Of a stretch of 64,000 nt of DNA, positions 49,577-59,319 are shown in pieces. The DNA lies in NCBI GenBank assembly GCA_018242505.1, contig JAFEBU010000003.1, positions 1 through 64,000 of the forward strand. Reading direction: 5' to 3'. How positions within the stretch are numbered: position 1 is the first letter of the stretch; each line of letters begins with the position of its first letter. The notes beneath the pieces are model-generated. The model was not told the origin of the DNA, did no database searches, and worked only from the letters and a program-made list of their open reading frames with translations. The position numbers and the translations under genes are program-made. This DNA comes from Pseudomonadota bacterium (GTDB taxonomy: Bacteria; Pseudomonadota; Alphaproteobacteria; Reyranellales; Reyranellaceae).

Positions 49577-50476
49577 GTGGACAAGCTTCTCTTCGGTGAC
49601 AATCAGTTCTTCGGCGTGAACCACATGTCGGAAAGCAAGGCGCGCGCACAGGCGATGCGCTTTCGCGACACCGATGCGATCATGGAAGTGCTCGACGTGG
49701 CCCTGGAGCTGGGCGTCAGGACGTTCATGTGCACGACGCATGAACGCATTTCGGAGATCTGCGATCGCGTTCGCACCGACCCCGGACGATACGCCAAGTT
49801 CGTCTTCTATCCGTCGATGCCCTACGCCCACAAATATGCCAATGCCGTGACAGAGGAAGGCATGCTGGGCGCCCTCAGGCGCTTCCTGCCGGACGAGGGC
49901 CGCATCAATGCCGTTCTCAAGGGCGGTCTCGCGGTCGCGAAGAAGGATATCCGCGGCATGGCGACGCCCCTCATCGACGCGGAAATGAAGATGTTCCGCG
50001 GCCTCGAGACGCCTGTCATCTTCCTCCAGAACGTCGTCGTCGATCTGCTGCTCGGGCTGGGGTTCTACGAGGCGTTCCGGCTCTTCGCCGACCATGTCCG
50101 CGACAGCTACGGAGCCGAGCCCGGCTTCATCACCATGAACATGCCGCGGCTGCTACAGGCGCTGGAGCAGGTCGGCATCGAGAACCCGATCATCTGCGCC
50201 AACATCAACAAGCTCGGCTTCCGGATGTCTGGCGGCATCGCCGCCAACGAGCGGGCGCTGCGCACCGGAAGGTTCCGCGCGATCGCGATGTCGGTTTTCG
50301 CCTCGGGGGCGATCCCGGCCGAAGAAGCGATCAAATGGGTGTGCGATCAGCCGAACATCAAATCGATCGTCTTTGGCGCCTCCAGCCGAAGCAATATCCG
50401 CCACACCTGCGAACTGGTCGCCAGGTACTGGCCGACGCCGGCCGAGGACCTCCGACCGCAACGGGTGGCGACCTGA
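49577..50476 (+). CDS. Aldo-keto-reductase-like TIM-barrel protein
   Basis: It starts at GTG 49577, 14 bp after the oxidoreductase. The 299-residue protein reads LLFGDNQFFGVNHMSES at the N-terminus and ends with SIVFGASSRSNIRHTCEL, as AKR-type barrels do (a GASS phosphate-binding loop). The catalytic Tyr/Lys set of AKRs is not evident. It is probably a sugar-pathway enzyme working with the oxidoreductase. Confidence 0.65.
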   Translation: MDKLLFGDNQFFGVNHMSESKARAQAMRFRDTDAIMEVLDVALELGVRTFMCTTHERISEICDRVRTDPGRYAKFVFYPSMPYAHKYANAVTEEGMLGALRRFLPDEGRINAVLKGGLAVAKKDIRGMATPLIDAEMKMFRGLETPVIFLQNVVVDLLLGLGFYEAFRLFADHVRDSYGAEPGFITMNMPRLLQALEQVGIENPIICANINKLGFRMSGGIAANERALRTGRFRAIAMSVFASGAIPAEEAIKWVCDQPNIKSIVFGASSRSNIRHTCELVARYWPTPAEDLRPQRVAT

Positions 50477-50481
50477 CCTGG

Positions 50482-50652
50482 CGGGCTGTTGAAAAGTCGG
50501 GAACCACGACATGACGCGCCGCAATCGAATCGAGACCGGCACAATCCTGACTCCGACGTGCGGTCTCAGCGCCGTCTTTGAACGATATCGCCTGGACGCA
50601 TGTGAATCGACATTGCCGGGACGTAGGCTCAAAACCCTTCTTCAGCAGCCCG
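50482..50652. mobile_element. Miniature IS-like element (MITE) or IS remnant
   Basis: The left end GGGCTGTTGAAAAG and the reverse complement of the right end (GGGCTGCTGAAGAAG) agree in about 12 of 15 bases, the end type of IS5/IS1182-like elements. The 171-bp inside holds no plausible transposase. It lies in the 216-bp gap between the AKR-like gene and the acyltransferase gene. No clear target duplication was found. Confidence 0.5.
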
Positions 50653-50692
50653 TTAGGACGGTTGGCCCCACGACACGCAAGGGGACGACGCG

Positions 50693-51808
50693 CTAAGGCG
50701 CAATGGCTTCGATCCTGGACCCAGCAGTGCTCTGCCGGCCTTTCAGGACAGCAGCGATCGGCTTCTCGACCAGTCGCCAGGTGAACCATCCCACAGCAAG
50801 GCTGATGGCACCGGCGATGCACACATACAGCAGCAGAGCCGGCGTACCGCCGACGCCAACCTTGGCAAAGAACAGGGCGATGACGCCCAGGATGAAACTG
50901 TGGGTCAGATAGATGCTGTAGGAAGCATCGCCGCATATCCGCGAGATGGCGGAGAAGGCACGAGACGGCGTGCGCGAGCGCAACAGCGCAAGCAGGCTCA
51001 CCGTAACCCCGATCGCCAGGTAGCGCGGAACGGTGAGATCGACCGCCGCCCCCAGCATCACGGCGAAGCCCAGAACACATACCGCGGAATCGGGTATCCT
51101 GATCGTCGATGCTCCTCCGAACGCGCGATAGACGAGCGCGATGCCGATGCCGATCACGAAGTAGAGCACGATCGGTTGTGCGAGATAGGCCACGATCACG
51201 CCGAGTTCCGACTCGACGCCCAGCCTTGTCGCGACCTGCATCCCGAATGCCACCTGAAGACACAGGACCAACAGGACGAGGAGCAGACCCACGCGCGCCC
51301 GGAAACACATACCGAGGGTAAACAGCAAGTAGAAATACATTTCGTATTCGAGCGTCCAACCCAATCCATAGACAGGACGCATCAACCCGTCGGCATCCGG
51401 ATAAGGGATGAAGGCGAGACTCTTCGCCAGCTCGGTAACCGATGGCAGCGCGCCGGTCCGATCCACCACCAGCCTGAAGACGATCATCCCAAGGGTCGTC
51501 AGATAGTAAAGCGGCGCGACCCGGACGAAGCGGCGCCGGATGAATTGCCTGGCCTTCCTTCGCTCGCCGAAGCTGTTCAGCGTCGTATGCACCATGATGA
51601 AGCCGCTGATGGCAAAGAACGTGTCGACTCCCACCTCGCCCAGAGCCCAGGCAAGATCTCGATATTCGATCGGATAGAGATCGCGCTTGACCAGGCGCTC
51701 CAGCAGGTGGCAGGCGACGACCAGCAACGCGGCCGCACCCCGCAGAAACTGGAGATTGAGGATCTCGCCGCCCTGCGGCCGGGCAAGGATGGGAGTCGGT
51801 CCCTTGGT
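50693..51808 (-). CDS. Acyltransferase 3 (OafA/ExoZ-like) membrane enzyme
   Basis: The start at 51808 (MTKGPTP) is used. The 371-residue protein has LNLQFLRGAAALLVVACHLL with the catalytic His, then about ten hydrophobic segments and the usual FFAISGFIM loop. It would transfer an acetyl or similar acyl group to a sugar of the exopolysaccharide at the inner membrane. It is the last gene of the leftward cluster. Confidence 0.88.
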   Translation of the reverse strand, partial: TKGPTPILARPQGGEILNLQFLRGAAALLVVACHLLERLVKRDLYPIEYRDLAWALGEVGVDTFFAISGFIMVHTTLNSFGERRKARQFIRRRFVRVAPLYYLTTLGMIVFRLVVDRTGALPSVTELAKSLAFIPYPDADGLMRPVYGLGWTLEYEMYFYLLFTLGMCFRARVGLLLVLLVLCLQVAFGMQVATRLGVESELGVIVAYLAQPIVLYFVIGIGIALVYRAFGGASTIRIPDSAVCVLGFAVMLGAAVDLTVPRYLAIGVTVSLLALLRSRTPSRAFSAISRICGDASYSIYLTHSFILGVIALFFAKVGVGGTPALLLYVCIAGAISLAVGWFTWRLVEKPIAAVLKGRQSTAGSRIEAIAP

Positions 51809-51930
51809 CATCCAGCGTCGCCCTCGCCCCAAATCGATGTCGCCTGGACGCAGCGCCCACCAGTGTTCTCGCCGAGGAACTCTTCGTCAAGCGCGCTGCC
51901 ACGCGGCCTCGTCGTGGTCACAGCATGCGC

Positions 51931-52416
51931 CTATTCCAACAATGCCTTGCGGATACGCTCGACGAAGGGAGCCGGTGCATAGCGCGGCAAGGCCTCGACC
52001 GCGATGTCGGGGCGGGCCAACGCGGCGGCGATGGCGCCTGGCAGCTCATCTTCGGTCATGGCGACATAGACGCCTGCCTTCTCGCGCAGCCAGCGTGCGG
52101 TCTGAAGTTGATGGTCGGATGTGTGTTCCCTGAACGCGGCACGACGCGGGAACAGCACGAGCGGCCGTGCCCTTTCCGCCGCGAGCAGGAAACTGCCGGT
52201 GCCGGCATGCGCGATCAGCAGCCGGCTCCGATCCACCATCGCCGCGAACTCGTCGGGCGCCGCCAACCGCATCCAGCGCATGTTCTTCGGTTCGTATTCT
52301 CCCCGCTCACCGATCTGGGCGACGACTTCTTCTTCGGTATGCTCCCCCGCCCACCGGTCGACCGCCCGGACCAGTCGATCGAACGGAAGCATCGTTCCGA
52401 TCGTGACCAGAATCAC
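51931..52416 (-). CDS. pssE: PssE-like glycosyltransferase subunit (Alg13-type)
   Basis: The GTG at 52416 overlaps the preceding stop (GTGA). The 161-residue protein has VTIGTMLPFDRLVRAVD at the N-terminus and LLIAHAGTGSFLLAAERARP, the UDP-sugar binding block of GT28 C-terminal halves. With the PssD-like neighbour it forms the two-part enzyme, adding the second sugar to the lipid-linked unit. Confidence 0.85.
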   Translation of the reverse strand: MILVTIGTMLPFDRLVRAVDRWAGEHTEEEVVAQIGERGEYEPKNMRWMRLAAPDEFAAMVDRSRLLIAHAGTGSFLLAAERARPLVLFPRRAAFREHTSDHQLQTARWLREKAGVYVAMTEDELPGAIAAALARPDIAVEALPRYAPAPFVERIRKALLE

Positions 52417-52862
52417 AGGACCGCTCCCCAATATTCTGGCCCTTGCTCGGTCTGCAGGCCGGGCCATTGCGTCAGCCAGACATCGGCGACGTGGCGTGCG
52501 AGGGAACCCGACATCGAGAGCTGCTCGACATTGGCAATGTCATCGATCCAGATTGTCTTGGCCCTGACGAGAACCTTGGCCAATGCCAAGGCAAACAGGG
52601 CCGGCGCCGAACCCGTCGTGATCACCACGTCCGGGCGCTCCTTCAGAATGATCCGCACGAGTTGGGGAAGCAGGAGAAACACCCCCCAACGATCGAAGCG
52701 CGAGACGTCACGCATCGTGTAAAAACGATGTCCATCCACCTGCCGTGCATAGTTAGGGTGCACGCTGACGAACGCGACATCCATGCCCGAGAAGGCCGGG
52801 TAAAGGCGGCAAAGATCGGCCCAATGACCACCTCCGGACGCGACTGCCAGCACCTTTCTCAT
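52413..52862 (-). CDS. pssD: PssD-like glycosyltransferase subunit (Alg14-type)
   Basis: The start is set at 52862 (MRKVLAVASGGGHW), though 52922 is possible. The protein has the SGGGH motif, a membrane-binding hydrophobic patch (FLLLPQLVRIIL) and DVVITTGSAPALFALALAK. Alg14-type proteins anchor the Alg13/PssE catalytic half. It overlaps PssE. Confidence 0.85.
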   Translation of the reverse strand: MRKVLAVASGGGHWADLCRLYPAFSGMDVAFVSVHPNYARQVDGHRFYTMRDVSRFDRWGVFLLLPQLVRIILKERPDVVITTGSAPALFALALAKVLVRAKTIWIDDIANVEQLSMSGSLARHVADVWLTQWPGLQTEQGPEYWGAVL

Positions 52863-52956
52863 CGACTCGATTTTGCGATAGGTCGGTGACGAAATCCATC
52901 TTCCTGATGTTTCTTCGATCATGGCGTTTTCGTTGGAGGAAAGGTTCTGGACTGTG

Positions 52957-54015
52957 TCATGGCATCGCGCTCACGGACGTCAGCGCACGCTCGCAGACCG
53001 AGACGCATTGCGACCAGTCGTAGTCGGCCCGCAATCGGCTGCCGGCGACCCTGGCACTCCGCCTTAGCCCTGGCAGGTCGGCCGCGAGGATGAAGTCCGC
53101 GACCTTCTTCTCCGTATCGGGATCGCCGACGACATGACCGCAGTACGAGCCGGTGATCGCCCTGGCTCCGGGGAGGTCCAGGCAGATGGGGAACACACCG
53201 CATCCGATGCTTTCCAGCACGATGAGCGGATATGAATCGATCCAGGACAGGTGGACCAGAATGTCGGCCCGAACCAGTTCTCCCAGGAGATCCCGCTCGG
53301 ACAACGAGCCCAGAAACTCGATCTCGTCGACGAGGTTCCGCGTCGAGATCAGCGATCGGATCTCCTGTGCGGTCGCATCATCACATGATCCGGCGAGGCG
53401 GCCACGAACCCGACGGCCCGATTGCTTCAGGCGCGCGCATACCTCGATGAACGAAAAGGTACCCTTCGCCTTCGACAGCCGCGCTGCGTGGATCAGGGTC
53501 ATGGTGTCCGGCTCGGCGGCTTCCGGATCGTTCCTGCGCACCGAGGATAGCGATCTCGGCAGGAAGGTGAGGATCTTGAACCTGGCCGGCATCGGGGGCA
53601 AAGCAACCTCCTCCGCCTGGCTTTCCGAGAGAAGCGCAATCCCGTGCGCCATCGCCAGCAACCGGAGGCCGATATATCGCAAGATGGGATTTGTCTGCGA
53701 AACCCAGTTCGCGCCCAGATGCGGCGTGACCAGCACCTTGTAACCGAACCAGCGACAGAGGGCCAAGACGGCGAGATCGGGGAAGCTCGTATACTGGAGC
53801 CAGACGCAATCCCAGCCCGCGCGACGGCCTCGATACAAGGCCCTTACAGACCGGGAGAATCGAGGCACCGATCCGAGGCGGAAATACGCGGCCTCGGAAA
53901 AGACGTGCTCGACATGATGTCCGCCGATGTCTGCCAGCGCTTCCCTCGCCCGCAAGCAAAACCGCTCCACGCCGCCTCGGAGGCCGCGGGTACCGCCGAC
54001 GATCAGAACCTTCAT
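52957..54015 (-). CDS. GT4-like glycosyltransferase
   Basis: It starts at 54015 (MKVLIV), overlapping the polymerase stop. The 352-residue protein has a GT-B fold: VGGTRGLRGGVERFC at the N-terminus, a central LIHAARLSKAKGTFSFIEV, EFLGSLSERDLLGEL and the EX7E-like LVHLSWIDSYPLIVLESIGCG. It adds one sugar to the repeating unit. The donor is unknown. Confidence 0.88.
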   Translation of the reverse strand: MKVLIVGGTRGLRGGVERFCLRAREALADIGGHHVEHVFSEAAYFRLGSVPRFSRSVRALYRGRRAGWDCVWLQYTSFPDLAVLALCRWFGYKVLVTPHLGANWVSQTNPILRYIGLRLLAMAHGIALLSESQAEEVALPPMPARFKILTFLPRSLSSVRRNDPEAAEPDTMTLIHAARLSKAKGTFSFIEVCARLKQSGRRVRGRLAGSCDDATAQEIRSLISTRNLVDEIEFLGSLSERDLLGELVRADILVHLSWIDSYPLIVLESIGCGVFPICLDLPGARAITGSYCGHVVGDPDTEKKVADFILAADLPGLRRSARVAGSRLRADYDWSQCVSVCERALTSVSAMP

Positions 54016-55286
54016 GGAAGTCGCTGCGGTCGGGCTTGGCGAATGAGCAGATCGTAGGCGATCAACGTGAAAACCCAAAGGATGTGTGCCCGGTTCAGGA
54101 ACGACGTCTCCAGAAAATTGTGCAGCCAGGCAAACGTCAAGACGGCGCCAAGAAGCCAGCGCATCTGCTGCGTTCTGAGGTCATGGGCCACCAGGATGAA
54201 CAGGGGATGCAGGATCAGCCCCGCGACCAGAATCATCAGGCCGGTCAAACCCGTCTGCACGAGGACATCCAGATAACCGCTGTCGCCCACTCCAAGCAGC
54301 GTCAGCCACTCCTCGCCCTGGTGTGCAATGGGGCTTGCATTGCCAATCGCCCAGAACGATCCATAGCCCGACCCGAGAGGAAGATTGTTCGCCGCATAGT
54401 CGAGCATCGCGTCCCAGATCGTGATCCGGCCGGAGAGCGACCTCGGATCGTCGAAGTACGCGAGGACGTCCGGCAAATGATCCTGAACGGCGAGGAAAGC
54501 GAGAATCGCGAAACCTGCCGCCCAGAATACCAGTACCTTGCGCAAAAGGGGATTGCGATAACCATGGACGTAAAGCAGGCCCAGCAATGCGGCAACCAAG
54601 ACGAATCCGATCGAGGTCTTGGAATTGGTCATGGCCAGGAACCCCAGCGACAGCGCGAGCAGGACAAGAGCCAAACTGCGCTGGCAGTTCCTGATGGCCA
54701 TATCGAGGAAGAGAAGCACAGCAACGCCATAAAATGCGCCGGCCTCGTTCTTGTGCGCGTGGATGCCGCGCCATGCACCCGCAATGCCGGGCTCCGAATC
54801 GGCCAGTTGATGGATGGCCTGAGGCAAAATCGGCATCACCAGCCAGTCGGCGGCAACGATCAGGCCAATGCACCAGACAAGGATTTGCATGACGGTTCGA
54901 TCGTCGATCATGCTGATCGAATAGATCACACTCAGGGCGACAATGGTCGTGTAGGCGACTCGCCGGAACGAGACCGCCGGGTCAATCGCCCAGAAGACGC
55001 TGAGCCAACACCACGCCAACAGCACGGCAAGGCCGATGGGCACGACGAGAAGGGCTTCAGCTCCTTTGACCGCCAGCACGTTCAGAACGATCAGCAGGAA
55101 AAGGCTGCCGAACAGCACCTGCCTCACCAGATCGCCGCTTCCGCTCGCCCCCTGCACGGCCGACGCCGATGTTACCCCGCCAAACAGGTATGATCCGTTG
55201 AGCGCAGAGCAAAGGATAAGGAGCACAAAAAGCACCTTGGAGACGGTGCTTGTGGTCTCTTCTCCCCTGTAGACCGACGCAGTCAT
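54012..55286 (-). CDS. O-antigen ligase/Wzy-like polymerase
   Basis: Start at 55286. The 424-residue protein has 10-12 hydrophobic segments and a large periplasmic loop with RGIHAHKNEAGAF (about residues 195-207), the Wzy/WaaL-type signature with His and Lys, and the GSGYGSFW stretch. It would polymerise lipid-linked repeats or ligate the chain. Confidence 0.85.
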   Translation of the reverse strand: MTASVYRGEETTSTVSKVLFVLLILCSALNGSYLFGGVTSASAVQGASGSGDLVRQVLFGSLFLLIVLNVLAVKGAEALLVVPIGLAVLLAWCWLSVFWAIDPAVSFRRVAYTTIVALSVIYSISMIDDRTVMQILVWCIGLIVAADWLVMPILPQAIHQLADSEPGIAGAWRGIHAHKNEAGAFYGVAVLLFLDMAIRNCQRSLALVLLALSLGFLAMTNSKTSIGFVLVAALLGLLYVHGYRNPLLRKVLVFWAAGFAILAFLAVQDHLPDVLAYFDDPRSLSGRITIWDAMLDYAANNLPLGSGYGSFWAIGNASPIAHQGEEWLTLLGVGDSGYLDVLVQTGLTGLMILVAGLILHPLFILVAHDLRTQQMRWLLGAVLTFAWLHNFLETSFLNRAHILWVFTLIAYDLLIRQARPQRLP

Positions 55287-55365
55287 ACTCCTGGTCCGCA
55301 AGCTCGTCCGGCATCCCAGGCGATGGAGCGGGCCATGCCGACCGCCGCCGGATGGCGACGCATGC

Positions 55366-57759
55366 TCATTGGCGAACCGAGAAACACTGGCTCGTATCCC
55401 CTGATCGATATGGCATTGCCTGGCACCTTGCCGGCTCGCCATAAGCCCAGCTCGACCCCTGATAGCCGATATAGACACGACCGAACACATCCTTGTCGGC
55501 CTCGATCACCTTGACCAGATCGAGCGAGCCGAGCGGGAAATCCGCGACCTTCTGCCAGTGAGCGGCATTGTCGATCGAGCGCCAGATACCGTAGTCGCCG
55601 GCTACCCGCCCGGAAATGAAAAGCGTAGGGTAGTCGGCGCCGGTCGCTTCCTTGCCGAAAGCGATATCTGCCACATGGGTCACTTCCGGAACCGACGTCC
55701 AGGTCTCCCCACCGTCGATGCTGCGCTTCAGGCTGATGCCAGACCCATCCATGATGGCCGGAGTGAAGAAAAGGTGACCCGCTTTGCCGGGAACGGCGCG
55801 CAGCTTGGCCGCATAGCCGCTCGCCGGCGTGATCTCGCCCTTGAAGACCTTCTTCCAGTGGGCCCCGCCATCCTCCGTCCGCCAGACGCCCGCAAGGGCT
55901 GCGTTCTCGCCGTCGCCACTGTGTACGAGGTAGAATACTCCGCTGCGAACGCGATCTGCGGCCAGTGTCTTGCGCGGCATCCAGAACGATGGGAATGAGC
56001 CCGTGAGCGGAAGGTGCTCGCCTTCCAGCTCGACACGCTTCCAGTGCCGGCCTCGATCGGTCGTGTAGAAGGGCGACCGGTTGAAGGCCGGCTCCCAAAC
56101 GATGTTGTACGTGTCACCGGATGAGACGGCGATCGTGCCGAATGACATCCGCCAAGGATCGTCGGCCGACGTTCCCGGCGGCTGTGGCAAGGTGGCAAAT
56201 TTGGACCAGGTCCGACCGCCGTCCAGGCTGTAGCCGGCAAGAACGGAATCGCCATCCTCGCTGCAGCATCGCCGTGTATCCGAAGCGTTGGTGACGATGA
56301 AGTTGGGATCGGATGGGCTCCAGTCGAGTTGCTGCGCACTGATCAGAACGCGCTCCTTCGGCCCGTAAGTGGTCGAGAAGGCGTTGAGATCATCCTTGCG
56401 ATGAATGCCGAAATCCCAGGCGGCGAACAGCGGCGCGCCACCAGGCGGCTGGACGACATCGTTGGTCACCAATTCTTCGATGCCGCGCGTTTGGCTCGTC
56501 CAGGTGATCTCCAGGCTTGGCGGTGCGACATCGGCAAAATAGACGCCGGTTCCGGCGCCCACCCACAGCCGATCGGGCACGACCGGATCGAACTGAACCG
56601 TGCCCGTCGCAAAGTAGGACTGGTTGGAGACCCGCAGCCACGGCGGGTCGCCCTTGCCTGCCATCGAGCGATGAGGAAGATGCGTCCAGCTTGCGCCGTT
56701 GTCCGTCGAGCGGAAGGCCTGGCCCCCGACGTCGAAGACGAAGAGATCTCCATTGCGAGGATTGATCGCGATTGCGGCATAGGCAAGGGATGGCAATGCG
56801 GCCCGTTCCGTCAGGTCCATCCACTTGTTCCGCCTGTAAACCCAGACCTTCTTGTGCTCCTCATCGACACCAAAGAAGCTTCCGTCCCGCGCGAACTCGC
56901 CACGTTTGATCACCATCGGCTTCGACCGCGACCGGCCGGGCGGGAGCGGCATGAAGGTCTTGCCGTCATCGTCCGACACGAACATGCCGACGCCGGCCGC
57001 CATTGCCCATATGCGGCCGGTATAGGCGCCGCCATTCCCCTTTTCGAACCAGATCGGCGAACCTGGGCTCTTCTGGTCGCCGGATGTCCGAAGCTCGACG
57101 TTGTTCGGAAACGACGCAATCCGGGACCAGTTGGAGCCGCCATCCGTCGATCGCCACAATCCATCCCGCGGGGTGCCCAGCAGCACAAGATCGGGATTGT
57201 GCGGCCCGACGGCGATGAACGGACCATACTGACGAAAGTCGCTGTTGGGATCGAAGGCGAGCGGCGGCGGAGACGTGCCGCCCGGCCTCGTCCAGTGCCC
57301 TCCTCGATCGGAAGAACGATAAATACGGCCCTTTACTGCCATGTAGAGGCGGTCGGGATCGGAGGGCGCGACCACAATCTCGTACACTCCCTCGCCCATG
57401 CCGCCCTGGACATGATCCGCCGCCGGCATGCTCGCCGTCGTCACGAGCTGGGTCCAGCGATCGCGGCCGGGTTCCCAGAGATAGGCGCCGTAGACGTCGG
57501 ACCGCACAACACGGGTGGCGCCGGATTGATCGCTGGAATAGCCGGTGATGAAGCCTCCGCCGCCAATGGCCACCGGCCGCCAACGATAGGTTTCCTTGGG
57601 CAGGGAAAGCTTTCCGGAGTGGGAAGTACAGGGGGAATTGTCACAGGCGCTGGCGAACTCGGGCCATAGCATGGCTGCGAACACGAATGTCGCCACGAGG
57701 ACCGCCAGCCGGCGGACACGGGAGCCTCGATTCGATTGCCGGACACACTCATCGCGCAT
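55366..57759 (-). CDS. Secreted GH74-like glycoside hydrolase
   Basis: The start at 57759 is preferred (57810 is possible). A signal peptide ends at about residue 38 (FASA). The 797-residue protein has repeated WRSTDGG/SW-type seven-bladed propeller motifs and reads PVAIGGGGFITGY then VRSDVYGAYLWEP, which carries one conserved Asp (Asp88). LFAAWDFGIHRKDDL holds the second (Asp449). These match the GH74 catalytic pair. It is placed within the exopolysaccharide locus and may cut the polymer. Confidence 0.75.
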   Translation of the reverse strand: MRDECVRQSNRGSRVRRLAVLVATFVFAAMLWPEFASACDNSPCTSHSGKLSLPKETYRWRPVAIGGGGFITGYSSDQSGATRVVRSDVYGAYLWEPGRDRWTQLVTTASMPAADHVQGGMGEGVYEIVVAPSDPDRLYMAVKGRIYRSSDRGGHWTRPGGTSPPPLAFDPNSDFRQYGPFIAVGPHNPDLVLLGTPRDGLWRSTDGGSNWSRIASFPNNVELRTSGDQKSPGSPIWFEKGNGGAYTGRIWAMAAGVGMFVSDDDGKTFMPLPPGRSRSKPMVIKRGEFARDGSFFGVDEEHKKVWVYRRNKWMDLTERAALPSLAYAAIAINPRNGDLFVFDVGGQAFRSTDNGASWTHLPHRSMAGKGDPPWLRVSNQSYFATGTVQFDPVVPDRLWVGAGTGVYFADVAPPSLEITWTSQTRGIEELVTNDVVQPPGGAPLFAAWDFGIHRKDDLNAFSTTYGPKERVLISAQQLDWSPSDPNFIVTNASDTRRCCSEDGDSVLAGYSLDGGRTWSKFATLPQPPGTSADDPWRMSFGTIAVSSGDTYNIVWEPAFNRSPFYTTDRGRHWKRVELEGEHLPLTGSFPSFWMPRKTLAADRVRSGVFYLVHSGDGENAALAGVWRTEDGGAHWKKVFKGEITPASGYAAKLRAVPGKAGHLFFTPAIMDGSGISLKRSIDGGETWTSVPEVTHVADIAFGKEATGADYPTLFISGRVAGDYGIWRSIDNAAHWQKVADFPLGSLDLVKVIEADKDVFGRVYIGYQGSSWAYGEPARCQAMPYRSGDTSQCFSVRQ

Positions 57760-57875
57760 GGAGATGGCTCGTCGGCTGGCCCGAATGTTGAACGAGGTCG
57801 GCTCGACCATATTTGCGCGGGGCAACCGAGCAAGAGGCAAAGTTGTGGCCCGTAGCAGGCTTTCGATTTCGGCGA

Positions 57876-59297
57876 TCAGAAGATCAGACCGGTGTAGTCG
57901 GCAATTCGCGTCGCCAGGCCTGCCGCGACAACGGCGACCAGGGCTGCCATGCAAATCCAACCGGTTGCCGGGCGTCGTCTGATGATGGCTGCGATCTCGG
58001 GCCAGGCGACGATCAGCCCAACAAGAACGGCCATGATCGGCCAATAATAGTAGCGAACCGCTGCGGCCACCCCCACGACCGCATATGCGGCCGAGTAGAC
58101 CAGGCCCGAAACAAGGAGAACGCGCGCGAACCCGACGCTCACTGTGGCCCGAGCCCGCCACAGCAGTGCGATGGCGCAGAGACCGGCGACGATCCATGTC
58201 ACCGGCCATGTCAGCGCACTTTTTCTGAAATAGTCGTCACGCACGACTTCCGGCGATGAGTCGCTTTGGGCAAACAAGGGCACGAAACGCGATTGCTTGG
58301 ACGGCACCAGAAAATTGAGCTCAGAGTTGAAGTGCTTCAGCCTGTGCTCAATGTAGGCCCACGGGTGCTGAGCGATTGCGTCCAGCCAAAGCAGAACGGG
58401 ATTCTGCCCTGTCGTCGCCACCTGCGCCTTGAAGCGCTCCAGGATCTGCGGGCAGTTGCCCCAGGCTGCGAGCGTGTCCCACATGTAGGGTCTGTAGCAC
58501 TTCCTGATCTCCTGCGCCGAAAGCCCGTCCAGCGGCAACACGACGGTATCGGCCGAGTGCCGCGCGATGCCGACCAGATCGAACAGCAGGAGACTGTCCA
58601 ACGGTTCCGTCGGACGCGCACCCAACACTTGACGGTTGAAAACATTCGAGACCGGAATGGCGATCACCGCAAGGACGCAGGCCGTCATGATCAGCCGCAT
58701 CGTCGACATGCTCGGCCGATAGAAGCAGGCGTAGACGAGCAACACACCGAATCCAAAAACCGCATTCGCCCGGATGAGCATACCGTAGAGAATGAGAATG
58801 ACGGCCGCGACGACCACGAGCCATGGTGGCTTGCGATCCTGCACGCGATACCAGAACAGGAGACCAGACGCTGCGATCCACGCCGAAGCCATGCCGACGT
58901 CCTTCAGCAGCTCCGCATTGATCTCGACGAAAACCGGAAATGCCCCGGCGGCAAGCATCAGCCAGGCCGCTGTCGGCCGTTCGGCACGGCGAAGCCCATC
59001 CGCCACAAGCGCGAATCCGAGCCAATGAAGAACGAGCTGAAGCAGGAAGATCGGCTGCGGGCCATTCCAGATCGGCAGCAGCAGCGACCACAAGTAGGCC
59101 ATGATCGGCGGATGCCAGTCGGTGAATTGGCCTGACAGCGCCTGCTGGTACTGTCCAATGGCGTCGTTGTTGAATCGGCCAGGATAGTGGAGCGCTACAT
59201 TCACCGCGAACAGAGCAGTCGCGCCTGCCCACAGCAGTCCAGGGCTCGCATAGGGTACCGTGAAGCGGCGTGACGCTGTCGTATTCACAAAGGACAT
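57876..59297 (-). CDS. Polytopic glycosyltransferase, GtrC/PMT-like
   Basis: Start at 59297 (MSFVNTT). The 473-residue protein has about 10 hydrophobic segments and an N-terminal loop with HYPGRFNNDAIGQYQQALSG and DWHPPIMAYLW, as in lipid-linked sugar transferases of the GT-C type. It would transfer a sugar from a polyprenyl carrier to the glycan outside the inner membrane. It lies next to a flippase and a polyprenyl glycosyltransferase. Confidence 0.72.
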   Translation of the reverse strand: MSFVNTTASRRFTVPYASPGLLWAGATALFAVNVALHYPGRFNNDAIGQYQQALSGQFTDWHPPIMAYLWSLLLPIWNGPQPIFLLQLVLHWLGFALVADGLRRAERPTAAWLMLAAGAFPVFVEINAELLKDVGMASAWIAASGLLFWYRVQDRKPPWLVVVAAVILILYGMLIRANAVFGFGVLLVYACFYRPSMSTMRLIMTACVLAVIAIPVSNVFNRQVLGARPTEPLDSLLLFDLVGIARHSADTVVLPLDGLSAQEIRKCYRPYMWDTLAAWGNCPQILERFKAQVATTGQNPVLLWLDAIAQHPWAYIEHRLKHFNSELNFLVPSKQSRFVPLFAQSDSSPEVVRDDYFRKSALTWPVTWIVAGLCAIALLWRARATVSVGFARVLLVSGLVYSAAYAVVGVAAAVRYYYWPIMAVLVGLIVAWPEIAAIIRRRPATGWICMAALVAVVAAGLATRIADYTGLIF

Positions 59298-59319
59298 CTT
59301 CCCACTCGCCAAGCCGTGC

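Noticed and set aside
50511..50696. Small ORF of 61 codons
   Set aside because: It lies within the IS-like element and reaches the acyltransferase end; no homology or ribosome site was seen.
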